This document shows, piece after piece, positions 1-7,274 of a stretch of DNA of 11,184 nt (within the stretch, counting starts at the first letter, position 1; each line of letters starts with the position of its first letter). Source of the stretch: an uncultured Clostridium sp. Its GTDB lineage: Bacteria > Bacillota > Clostridia > Clostridiales > Clostridiaceae. A program made the translations under genes and the position numbers. Location: assembly GCA_900543325.1 (NCBI GenBank), contig UQQU01000093.1:1-11184 (forward strand), read 5' to 3'. Under the pieces are notes generated by a model. The model searched no databases. It was not told where the DNA came from and was given only the letters and a program-made list of their open reading frames with translations.

Positions 1-54
1 CTATATTCTGTTCAATTTTCAAAGACCATTTACTCTGTCGCACCGAAGCGACTT
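1..54 (-). other. Transcribed leader of an rRNA operon (partial)
   Basis: Read on the minus strand, this is the start of a probable rRNA precursor leaving the window at its left edge. It begins about 5-7 bases after the -10 box at 59-64. It contains a small GC-rich hairpin (37-52: stem GTCGC/GCGAC, UUCGGU loop in the RNA). Next is a boxA-like element TGGTCTTTGAAA (17-28), then a GAAAATTGAACAG block typical of clostridial 16S leaders. The 16S gene itself is not in the window, so its presence is inferred from this leader and its promoter. The leader could belong to another stable RNA, but the boxA-like motif and promoter strength favour rRNA. Confidence 0.72.
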
Positions 55-58
55 CCTT

Positions 59-87
59 ATCTTATCACCGAATTGTTTTTCTGTCAA
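59..87 (-). promoter_or_regulatory. Strong sigma-A type promoter of the rRNA operon (P2-like)
   Basis: On the minus strand there is a consensus -35 box TTGACA (82-87), a 17-bp spacer and a -10 box TAAGAT (59-64). Upstream, at about 88-120, lies an A-rich stretch resembling an UP element. This is the best promoter in the window. It sits directly before the rRNA-type leader and reads away from the glycogen genes. The start point is inferred at about 52-54. Confidence 0.82.
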
Positions 88-173
88 CATCTTTTTTCAA
101 CATTTTGTTGTTTTTGTTAACTTACTTAACTTGCTGTCTTTCGACTTATCGGCTGTCCGTTTGGACAAGACTT

Positions 174-203
174 ATAATATCATCATATTAACATATTAAC
201 CAA
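174..203 (-). promoter_or_regulatory. Possible second, upstream rRNA promoter (P1-like)
   Basis: A minus-strand -10 box TATTAT (174-179) lies 18 bp from a poor -35 box TTGGTT (198-203). Firmicute rRNA operons often have tandem promoters, and this one would start about 115 bases upstream of the strong promoter. Between the two lies a small hairpin at 154-167 (TGTCC/GGACA with a 4-base loop). The -35 match is weak, so this is only a candidate. The rest of 181-359 is very AT-rich and shows no gene. Confidence 0.28.
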
Positions 204-359
204 TAATCCATTATTATATTCACAAATTAATTTAGTTTTACTGTATTTTTCACAAATTTTCTTAATAATACTTATATTGATACACAAGGATACGTTCACT
301 TATTTAATTTGAATATTCAATTAACTTTATTTTGCTTTTTCCCATTATATGTTCATAAT

Positions 360-397
360 AAAAAAGAGAGCTAAAATATATGCTTATTTTAACTCCC
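360..397 (-). terminator. Intrinsic terminator after glgD
   Basis: On the minus strand, 17 bases after the glgD stop, GGGAG-T-TAAAATA pairs with TATTTTA-G-CTCTC. This gives a 13-position stem with G-U wobbles around a 6-base loop. Six U residues follow at once (360-365). It closes the glgC-glgD unit before the rRNA promoter, which reads in the same direction, so the two units should be transcriptionally separate. Confidence 0.85.
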
Positions 398-414
398 TTT
401 ATATATTAATATTT

Positions 415-1521
415 TTAAACTACTCTTTTCTTAGGAATAATAACTGGATTATTTTCTAATCCCTTTACCTCTTCATTATCATCAATTAATATTCCCTTAT
501 CTGTAATTGTGTTACTCATAGTTACATTATTACCTATGACAGTATTCTGAAGTATAACACAGTTTTCAATTACACTTCCTTTTCCAATATAAACATTTCT
601 TCCTATAACGCAATTTCTAACTGTTCCTTCAATATATGAACCATTAGCAATAATAGAATTTACTACACTACTTGTTTCAGTATATTGTGTTGGGCATGCA
701 TCTTTTGGTTTTGTATATATAGGGAAGTTATTGTAGAATAATTCCTTATTTACCTTTTCATTTAAAAATTCCATATTAGCATCGTAGTATGCTCCTATAG
801 AGTTAATGCAAGCTAAATAGCCCTTGAATTCATATCCTCCAACTTTTAATTTATCTATATTTCCATTAATATAATTTTTTATCTTTTTATATCTTCCACC
901 TCTAATGCATTCATATATCATATCTATAAAAAGATCAGTTTTCATTATATACATTTCCATATTTATATTAGCACTATTCTTTAACCCTACATTTTCTCCC
1001 ACACCAATTACTCTATTATTATCATCTAGATTTAAAACTTGACAATCAATAAAATTATCTTCTACATGTTTAACATTTTTATATACTGTTGTTACATCAT
1101 TACCTTGTGCAATATGATATTTAATTAATTCATTATAATTTATATTACAAATCATATATGATGAGCAAATTAAAGTATACTCTTTCTTACTATGATCAAA
1201 ATAATCTATATTCTCTAAGAAATTATGAACATCATCATGTACAGGATCAATATCTCCAAAATTAAATACCTTTAACCCATCCTTCTTACGATGTATATCC
1301 CAAGGTCTACCATTTGTCAGGTGATCCATTAGAGATCTTGATTTATTTTTTGTGAATATTCCTATTGCTTCAATTCCTGAATTAGTCATATTAGATAATA
1401 CAAAGTCAACAACTCTATATCTACCTGCTATAGGTAGCGATGCTAAAGGTCTGCGTCTTGTTAGCTCCATAATTTTTTGTTCATTTTCATCTAAGTTAAT
1501 TATACCAATACAATTATTCAT
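415..1521 (-). CDS. glgD: GlgD, ADP-glucose pyrophosphorylase-like regulatory subunit
   Basis: This 368-residue protein is a paralogue of the GlgC encoded just upstream. It has a nucleotidyltransferase fold (about 1-260) followed by hexapeptide-type left-handed beta-helix repeats (about 285-350, for example VIGRNVYIGKGSVIENCVI). It keeps the GRYRVVDFVLSN and NSGI blocks. It lacks the GGxGSRL nucleotide loop (IINLDENEQ lies at about 7-15). It also lacks the catalytic GDHIYKMDY segment, replaced by CSSYMICNINY near 119-129, and the FEEKP and YWKDVGT motifs. GlgD of Firmicutes is known as a non-catalytic partner that modulates GlgC in a mixed oligomer; that role is inferred here. The ATG follows GAGGGGGG and AAAGGG purine stretches, the latter 5 bases away. 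The gap from glgC is 21 bp, so the two are co-transcribed. The stop is TAA. Confidence 0.93.
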   Translation of the reverse strand: MNNCIGIINLDENEQKIMELTRRRPLASLPIAGRYRVVDFVLSNMTNSGIEAIGIFTKNKSRSLMDHLTNGRPWDIHRKKDGLKVFNFGDIDPVHDDVHNFLENIDYFDHSKKEYTLICSSYMICNINYNELIKYHIAQGNDVTTVYKNVKHVEDNFIDCQVLNLDDNNRVIGVGENVGLKNSANINMEMYIMKTDLFIDMIYECIRGGRYKKIKNYINGNIDKLKVGGYEFKGYLACINSIGAYYDANMEFLNEKVNKELFYNNFPIYTKPKDACPTQYTETSSVVNSIIANGSYIEGTVRNCVIGRNVYIGKGSVIENCVILQNTVIGNNVTMSNTITDKGILIDDNEEVKGLENNPVIIPKKRVV

Positions 1522-1542
1522 ATTTTCCCTTTCCCCCCTCTA

Positions 1543-2700
1543 TTATACTTCCATTGCATCTATTACAGTTCCACTTTTAACGTCTTCTTTAGATGCTATA
1601 ACAGATATCTTCTCACCATTACCTATCTTACAATCTTTTCTTATCTTTGCTTCTCCACCGATAATAGCTTTATTAATTACCACATTATCTCCAATTTTAG
1701 CATCTGTCATTATTACAGAATCTTTTATTACAGTATTTTTACCTATATAAACTCCTTCAAATAATACAGAATTCTCAACTGTTCCATGTACTGTACATCC
1801 TTCAACTACTAATGAGTTTTTAACATTTGCATCTTTTCCAATATATTGTGCTGGTCTTACAGGACTAACAGAATATATCTTCCAATCATCTTCATATAAA
1901 TTTAATCCACTTTCTCTCTTTAATAAATCCATATTAGCTTCCCAAAGACTGCTTATAGTACCAACATCCTTCCAATATCCCTTGAATGGATAAGCTACTA
2001 ATCTTCTACCCTCATTTAACATTTTAGGAATTATGTTCTTACCAAAGTCATTACTAGATTCTTTATCTTTTTCATCTTCCTTTAATGCTTGTCTTAAGAT
2101 TTTCCAATTAAATATATAAACTCCCATTGAAGCCATATTACTCTTAGGATTAGCAGGCTTTTCTTCAAATTCATATATTGATAAATCATCATTAGTATTC
2201 ATTATTCCAAATCTACCTGCCTCTTCCATAGGAACTTCAATTACTGCTATCGTAGCTTCAGCATTTTTTTCCTTATGGAATTGAAGCATTTTATCATAAT
2301 CCATTTTATAAATATGGTCACCTGATAAAATTAATACATACTCTGGATCATATCTATCTACAAATTCAATATTTTGATAAATTGCATTTGCAGTTCCCTT
2401 ATACCAATTACCACCTTTTTCTTCTTGATATGGAGGTAATATACTTACTCCTCCATCTCTTCTATCTAAATCCCAAGGACTACCTATTCCTATATGTGCA
2501 TTAAGCTCTAATGGCTTATATTGTGTTAATACTCCAACTGAATATATCCCTGAGTTTGAACAGTTACTTAAAGGGAAATCTATTATTCTATACTTTCCTC
2601 CATAAGGTACTGCTGGCTTAGCCAATTTTTTTGTTAAAACCCCTAATCTTGATCCTTGTCCTCCTGCTAATATCATAGCAACCATTTCTTTTTTTCTCAC
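1543..2700 (-). CDS. glgC: GlgC, glucose-1-phosphate adenylyltransferase
   Basis: This enzyme makes ADP-glucose and pyrophosphate from ATP and glucose-1-phosphate in the cytoplasm, the committed step of bacterial glycogen synthesis. Numbered from the GTG at 2700 (385 residues), it has the nucleotide loop LAGGQGSRL (11-19) and the GKYRIIDFPLSN block. It also has GDHIYKMDY with the expected metal-binding catalytic Asp at 128, FEEKP with the sugar-phosphate Lys near 181, and YWKDVGT (242-248). A hexapeptide left-handed beta-helix follows (about 286-370). I chose GTG because the in-frame ATG at 2712 abuts the Shine-Dalgarno GAGGGG with no spacing. The GTG lies 6 bases after GATGGGG and gives the usual family beginning of a few residues before KKExVAMILAGG. 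The ATG would add four residues (389 in all). It is first in a unit with glgD and is probably read from a promoter in 2713-2930. The function is very secure; the start is less so. Confidence 0.93.
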   Translation of the reverse strand: MRKKEMVAMILAGGQGSRLGVLTKKLAKPAVPYGGKYRIIDFPLSNCSNSGIYSVGVLTQYKPLELNAHIGIGSPWDLDRRDGGVSILPPYQEEKGGNWYKGTANAIYQNIEFVDRYDPEYVLILSGDHIYKMDYDKMLQFHKEKNAEATIAVIEVPMEEAGRFGIMNTNDDLSIYEFEEKPANPKSNMASMGVYIFNWKILRQALKEDEKDKESSNDFGKNIIPKMLNEGRRLVAYPFKGYWKDVGTISSLWEANMDLLKRESGLNLYEDDWKIYSVSPVRPAQYIGKDANVKNSLVVEGCTVHGTVENSVLFEGVYIGKNTVIKDSVIMTDAKIGDNVVINKAIIGGEAKIRKDCKIGNGEKISVIASKEDVKSGTVIDAMEV

Positions 2701-2838
2701 TATTTTCCCCATCCCCTCTAACTTAATACTATACAGTTAATGTACTTATTAAATTACATTTTCTTATTTATGTTAAATTTGTAATTTTACTATTACTTAG
2801 TGCTATTTATAGTACATATTTATTTTATTTATAAAAAT

Positions 2839-2858
2839 TAGATATATTCTTATATCTA
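2839..2858 (-). repeat. Perfect 8-bp inverted repeat (hairpin) in the glgC leader
   Basis: TAGATATA and TATATCTA flank a 4-base loop. On the minus strand an A and five U residues follow; on the plus strand seven T residues follow within two bases. It lies between the candidate glgC promoter and the glgC start. It could act as a weak attenuator or a pause site. The stem has only one G-C pair per arm, so stability is doubtful. Confidence 0.45.
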
Positions 2859-2879
2859 TATTTTTTTCACTGCAATAAT

Positions 2880-2913
2880 TTAAATATTTTTACATTTTTA
2901 TAAAAATATTTAA
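2880..2913. repeat. Perfect 13-bp inverted repeat with 8-base centre
   Basis: The arms TTAAATATTTTTA (2880-2892) and TAAAAATATTTAA (2901-2913) are exact reverse complements around an 8-base centre. All arm bases are A or T. The repeat covers the -10 box and most of the spacer of the candidate glgC promoter, so it could be an operator, an RNA hairpin or simply AT-rich symmetry. Confidence 0.6.
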
Positions 2914-2925
2914 GTTGTAATTCAA
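2897..2925 (-). promoter_or_regulatory. Candidate promoter of glgC-glgD
   Basis: On the minus strand, a -35-like TTGAAT (2920-2925) and a -10-like TATAAA (2897-2902) are separated by 17 bp. They lie just after the stem of the upstream terminator, and the -35 overlaps its U-rich tail. Transcription would start near 2890, leaving a leader of about 190 bases before glgC. It is the best-spaced pair in this spacer, but AT-richness makes chance matches likely. Confidence 0.42.
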
Positions 2926-2957
2926 AAAGTAAGGCACTTTAAAATTATAAAAGTGCC
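2922..2957 (-). terminator. Intrinsic terminator of the glgB-glgA-glgP-GH13 operon
   Basis: On the minus strand, 8 bases after the GH13 stop codon, GGCACTTT (2950-2957) pairs perfectly with AAAGTGCC (2933-2940) around a 9-base loop. A U-rich tail, TTACTTTTTGAA, follows. The GC-rich base of the stem and the U tail make this a convincing Rho-independent terminator. It separates the four-gene operon from glgC-glgD. Confidence 0.85.
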
Positions 2958-2965
2958 ATACTCTT

Positions 2966-4804
2966 TTATAAAACTTTTAATATCCTAAATTCATGTGCTT
3001 TTATTAAAATATTTATTGTTCCATTTTTGACTATATATTCTTTATCTTTATCTAATAAATCTAAAATATATCCATCTATATTGTTAATTAATATATTTTC
3101 TTCTTTTTCCATGATATTAACTACAACAATTATCCTATCCTCATTTAAAATTCTTTCATATCCTAATATGCCATTGTTAAACTCTAAAAATTCTATTTCT
3201 CCATTCTTTAAAGCTTTTTCACTAACTCTAATAGCTGATACTTTTTTATAAAATTCTAATATATCTTTGTTTTCCTTTCCCCAAGGATATGATTTTCTGT
3301 TACTTGGATCCTTTCCACCAGTTAAACCAGCCTCATCCCCATAATATATTAATGGAACACCTGGTAATGTCATTTGAATCGTTACTGCTTCTTTTAACAG
3401 ATCGACATTATTATTAAGAATAGTTAATACTCTTTCTGTATCATGATTACCAAGCATATTCATAGTTGAATAGAAGTACTCCTTAGGATAATTTTCTTTT
3501 AATGATAAATATTTTCTAATAAAATACTTGCTTCCTATATAGTTTCTAACTAAATCTAAAATTATTTGTCTTAAAGGATAATTGGTTACTGAATCTAGTT
3601 CATTTCCAAATAGATATTCTCTTTTTCTATTATAACTAACTTTATTAGATGCATCCTCCCATACTTCACCAATTAATACACCATCTGATTTTACTTCTTT
3701 AAGCTTCTTTTTTAGTATTTTAATAAATTCATCTGGCAATTCATCAGCAACATCTAATCTCCATCCGCCTGCACCAAGCTTCAACCATTTTTCTATTACA
3801 GAATTCTTATTTCTAATTATATAATCTAAATAACTTGGATTAAGCTCATCTACATTAGGCATATTAGAAAATCCCCACCATGTCTCATATAACTTAGGAT
3901 AATCATTAAACCTATACCACCTATAATATGGAGACTGTAAAGACTGATAGGCTCCTAAAGAATCATAATTCCCAAATTTATTAAAATATTTGCTATCACT
4001 TCCCGTATGACTAAAAACCCCATCTAATATAATTCTTATGCCTAATTTTTCTGCTTCACTACATAAATCTTTAAATATTTCTTCGTCTCCAAACATAGGA
4101 TCTATTTTCTCGTAATCACCTGTGTCATATTTATGGCAGCTAGGAGAATCAAATATTGGATTAAAATATATAACACTTACTCCTAGTGATTTAATATACT
4201 CCAACTTCTTTTTTACACCCAAAAGATTTCCACCATAAAAATCCCATCTAACTATATTTCCACTCATATCTTTTATATACATTGGATTATCATCCCAATT
4301 TCCATATATAAAAGTATTTTTTTTAGGATTTAGAACTTTTCCTTCCTCTTCTCCGTTAAAAAATCTATCTACAAAGATTTGATATATTATTCCTTCTCTA
4401 TACCAACTTGGTACATCTTGCTTAGAATATATAGTTATCTGATAACTTACTGGTTCATTAAAGTATACCTGACCTATTCCACCTAGTGATTCTATATTAT
4501 TTCCATAAATAATATTTCTTCCATAATAATTTACTCTAAAATAATAATATATTAACCCTATATTGTTTGATGTATCTACTTCTACTTCGTAAACCCAATT
4601 GTTTACGCGGTCATTCCATCCTATTTCGTTCATTTGAATTTCTATCTGATTGTTATAAAAATTTATTAAATTAATATAAGCTGAACATCTTTTGCTAGTC
4701 CATAATCTGATTCGCACCTTATTTCCTACACTAACTGCACCAAAAGGATTCCTTAATTCAAGATTGTGAGAATCATGGAAAATTTGTATATCATCCAACT
4801 CCAC
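2966..4804 (-). CDS. Cytoplasmic GH13 alpha-glucan hydrolase (neopullulanase/amylopullulanase-like)
   Basis: This 612-residue GH13 enzyme has an N-terminal beta-sandwich domain (about 1-125), a (beta/alpha)8 catalytic barrel (about 133-520) and a C-terminal beta domain (about 530-612). The catalytic set is complete. Region I is DGVFSHTG (261-268). The nucleophile is Asp351 in GWRLDVADE, the acid/base Glu380 in LIGEVWED, and the transition-state Asp455 in GNHDTER. Region V reads MPNVDELNP (315-323), resembling but not matching the MPKLN of neopullulanases. There is no signal peptide, so it should act inside the cell on glycogen or maltodextrins. Its place after glgP suggests it hydrolyses phosphorylase limit dextrins, perhaps at alpha-1,6 bonds; that is inference. 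The GTG start is only 3 bases from GGGGG, which overlaps the glgP stop; a TTG at 4798 is 9 bases away and could be the true start. Family is sure; exact specificity is not. Confidence 0.88.
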   Translation of the reverse strand: MELDDIQIFHDSHNLELRNPFGAVSVGNKVRIRLWTSKRCSAYINLINFYNNQIEIQMNEIGWNDRVNNWVYEVEVDTSNNIGLIYYYFRVNYYGRNIIYGNNIESLGGIGQVYFNEPVSYQITIYSKQDVPSWYREGIIYQIFVDRFFNGEEEGKVLNPKKNTFIYGNWDDNPMYIKDMSGNIVRWDFYGGNLLGVKKKLEYIKSLGVSVIYFNPIFDSPSCHKYDTGDYEKIDPMFGDEEIFKDLCSEAEKLGIRIILDGVFSHTGSDSKYFNKFGNYDSLGAYQSLQSPYYRWYRFNDYPKLYETWWGFSNMPNVDELNPSYLDYIIRNKNSVIEKWLKLGAGGWRLDVADELPDEFIKILKKKLKEVKSDGVLIGEVWEDASNKVSYNRKREYLFGNELDSVTNYPLRQIILDLVRNYIGSKYFIRKYLSLKENYPKEYFYSTMNMLGNHDTERVLTILNNNVDLLKEAVTIQMTLPGVPLIYYGDEAGLTGGKDPSNRKSYPWGKENKDILEFYKKVSAIRVSEKALKNGEIEFLEFNNGILGYERILNEDRIIVVVNIMEKEENILINNIDGYILDLLDKDKEYIVKNGTINILIKAHEFRILKVL

Positions 4805-4811
4805 ATTCCCC

Positions 4812-7247
4812 CTATAAATTTTTATATATTACAGTTGATCCCCAAATGCCTGTTGCATATTCTTTAATAGTTCTATCAGATGAAAATATTCCTGAATGGG
4901 CTATATTAATACCACACATTCTTTGCCATTTTTCTTTATCAATATATAACTTATTAACTCTTTCTTGTGCATTTAAATAAGAATCAAAATCCTTTAACAC
5001 AAAAAATTCATCATTATACGTTAATAAATTTTCATATATACTTCTAAATCTGTCTTTATCTCTACAATATTTACCATTGATTAAATCGTTGGTAACTCTT
5101 TGTAGTCTAGGATCCTTATTACATATATCCCATGATGAATATCCACCATTCTTATGATAATTTAATACCTCTTCAGCATTTAATCCAAAAATAACAATAT
5201 TATCTTCTCCAACTTCATCTTTAATTTCAATATTTGCTCCATCCAATGTTGCAATAGTTATTGCTCCATTCATCATGAATTTCATATTAGATGTCCCCGA
5301 AGCCTCTTTAGTTGTTGTTGAAATTTGCTCACTTAAATCAGTCGCTGGAATTATTTTTTCAGCTAATGAGACTTGATAATTCTCTAACATTACAACCTTG
5401 ATTTTTTCATTCACTCTCGGATCATTATTTACAGTTTCTGCGACTCTACAAATTAACTCAATTGTATTTTTAGCTAAATAATAACCTGGTGCAGCTTTTC
5501 CAGCAAAAATAAAGGTTCTTGGTATTATGTCCAAATTAGGATTATCAATTAGTTTATTATAAAGGTCCATTATTCTTAAACAATTTAAAGTCTGTCTTTT
5601 ATAAGCATGAATTCTTTTTATTTGAACATCAAAAATCGAATTCGTATCTATAACTATTCCTTTACTTTTATAAATTTCTTTTGCTAACTTATCTTTATTA
5701 CCTTTTTTTATTTCTCCAAGTCGTTTTAAAACACTTCTATCATTAAGATAATTCTTGAAGTTTTCTAAATCTGTTGGATGCTTTATAAAACTATCTCCAA
5801 TAGTATCTAATAAGAGCTTCGTTAAATCGGGATTAGACCTAATTAACCATCTTCTATGAGTTATACCGTTAGTTTTATTATTAAATTTTGAAGGATATAA
5901 ATAATAAAAATCAGACATTTCTTTTTTCTTTAATATCTCGGTATGAAGTTTTGCAACTCCGTTAACACTATGGCTGCCTACTATAGCTAAATTGGCCATT
6001 CTTACATAACCATCTCCTATTATAGCCATCCTTGATATTTTACCCCATTGGCCTACATATTTATTCCAAAGTTCTTCACAATATCTCTTGTTTATCTCTT
6101 CTATAATCATATAAATTCTTGGTAGTAAACTCTTAAACATATCAACTGGCCATTTTTCTAATGCTTCAGCCAAAATTGTATGATTAGTATATGAAATTGT
6201 ATTTTGAGTTATTCTCCAAGCATTCTCCCAAGACAATCCTTCTTCGTCAAGTAATATTCTCATTAACTCTGGAATTGCTAATGTTGGATGCGTATCATTA
6301 ATGTGTATTGCTATCTTTTCATCTAGTAATTTTATATCTCCGTTGTGCTTTTTATAATGTCTTACTATACTTTGTATTCCTGCAGAAACAAAAAAATACT
6401 GTTGTTTTAACCTAAGCATTTTTCCTTCATAGAATGAATCTTCTGGATATAGAACTAATGATATTGCTTCAACTGAATTTTTATAAGATATTGCTTTTAA
6501 AAAATCTCCCCTACTAAATGATGAAAAATCAAACTCATTAGATACAGGTTCAGCACTCCATAATCTTAGAGTATTTACTACTTCATTTTCATATCCAACT
6601 ATAGGAGTATCATATGGCACTGCTAGAACTGGTTCATAGTTAACATGGGTAAATGTTAATTTATCATTTACATAATCAGAAACAATTGTTCCCCCAAATT
6701 TAACTATTTCAGCTTTATCTTGTTTCTTTATTTCCCATACATTACCTTCTCTTAACCAATTATCTGATGCTTCAACTTGTTGGCAGTCAACTATTTTTTG
6801 TTCAAAAAATCCGTATTTATACCTTATTCCACATCCATGTCCAGCAATATTTAATGATGCCATAGAGTCTAGAAAACAAGCTGCTAACCTACCTAGGCCA
6901 CCATTACCTAAGCCTTGATCATGTTCTAGATTTTCAATTTCTTCTAAATCAATATCTAATTCACTTAATGCTTCTTTACAAATATCTCTTATTCCTAAGT
7001 TCAAAAGAAAATCACCTAATAGTCTGCCTAATAAGAATTCCATTGAGAAATAGTATACTTGTTTTTCTCCAGTTTGGTTATATCTTTTATTAGTATCCAT
7101 CCATGTACTAATTACATAATCTCTAACCAGACTTCCCAATGCTTCGTATTTTTGTTGATTACTTCCTTCTTTTAATTCCTTCCCATGTAATTGAACGAAT
7201 TTATTGTTATAATCTCGTTTAAATGAATTCTTATCGATTGATAGCAT
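4812..7247 (-). CDS. glgP: GlgP, glycogen/starch/alpha-glucan phosphorylase
   Basis: This GT35 phosphorylase releases glucose-1-phosphate from the non-reducing ends of glycogen using phosphate and pyridoxal phosphate. At 811 residues it has the usual length of bacterial GlgP. Visible blocks are YYFSMEFLLGRLL (65-77), the glycine-rich DQGLGNGGLGRLAACFLDS (110-128) and HINDTHPTLAIPELMR (315-330). Near the C-terminus lies the cofactor motif EASGTSNMKF, with the expected PLP lysine at 656, followed by NGAITIATLDGAN. The start ATG has the best Shine-Dalgarno in the window (AGGAGG, 7255-7260, spacing 7). It lies 27 bp after glgA and 7 bp before the GH13 gene. Its TAG stop is embedded in the Shine-Dalgarno of that next gene. 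The product feeds glycolysis through phosphoglucomutase. No frameshift or missing motif was seen. Confidence 0.96.
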   Translation of the reverse strand: MLSIDKNSFKRDYNNKFVQLHGKELKEGSNQQKYEALGSLVRDYVISTWMDTNKRYNQTGEKQVYYFSMEFLLGRLLGDFLLNLGIRDICKEALSELDIDLEEIENLEHDQGLGNGGLGRLAACFLDSMASLNIAGHGCGIRYKYGFFEQKIVDCQQVEASDNWLREGNVWEIKKQDKAEIVKFGGTIVSDYVNDKLTFTHVNYEPVLAVPYDTPIVGYENEVVNTLRLWSAEPVSNEFDFSSFSRGDFLKAISYKNSVEAISLVLYPEDSFYEGKMLRLKQQYFFVSAGIQSIVRHYKKHNGDIKLLDEKIAIHINDTHPTLAIPELMRILLDEEGLSWENAWRITQNTISYTNHTILAEALEKWPVDMFKSLLPRIYMIIEEINKRYCEELWNKYVGQWGKISRMAIIGDGYVRMANLAIVGSHSVNGVAKLHTEILKKKEMSDFYYLYPSKFNNKTNGITHRRWLIRSNPDLTKLLLDTIGDSFIKHPTDLENFKNYLNDRSVLKRLGEIKKGNKDKLAKEIYKSKGIVIDTNSIFDVQIKRIHAYKRQTLNCLRIMDLYNKLIDNPNLDIIPRTFIFAGKAAPGYYLAKNTIELICRVAETVNNDPRVNEKIKVVMLENYQVSLAEKIIPATDLSEQISTTTKEASGTSNMKFMMNGAITIATLDGANIEIKDEVGEDNIVIFGLNAEEVLNYHKNGGYSSWDICNKDPRLQRVTNDLINGKYCRDKDRFRSIYENLLTYNDEFFVLKDFDSYLNAQERVNKLYIDKEKWQRMCGINIAHSGIFSSDRTIKEYATGIWGSTVIYKNL

Positions 7248-7254
7248 ATATCTA

Positions 7255-7260
7255 CCTCCT
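7255..7260 (-). promoter_or_regulatory. Canonical ribosome binding site of glgP
   Basis: AGGAGG on the minus strand, 7 bases before the glgP ATG. It is the only full AGGAGG among the six gene starts, which fits a need for independent, efficient initiation after the 27-bp gap that follows glgA. Confidence 0.85.
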
Positions 7261-7274
7261 AATAGCTTGATCCA

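Noticed and set aside
1352..1750. Plus-strand open reading frame of 132 codons
   Set aside because: It lies opposite the glgD start and glgC end, encodes a low-complexity Ile/Ser/Leu-rich product typical of antisense reading of AT-rich genes, and shows no convincing ribosome binding site.
3027..3251. Plus-strand open reading frame of 74 codons
   Set aside because: It is wholly inside the GH13 gene on the opposite strand, with Ser/Leu/Ile-rich composition and no family resemblance; an antisense shadow.
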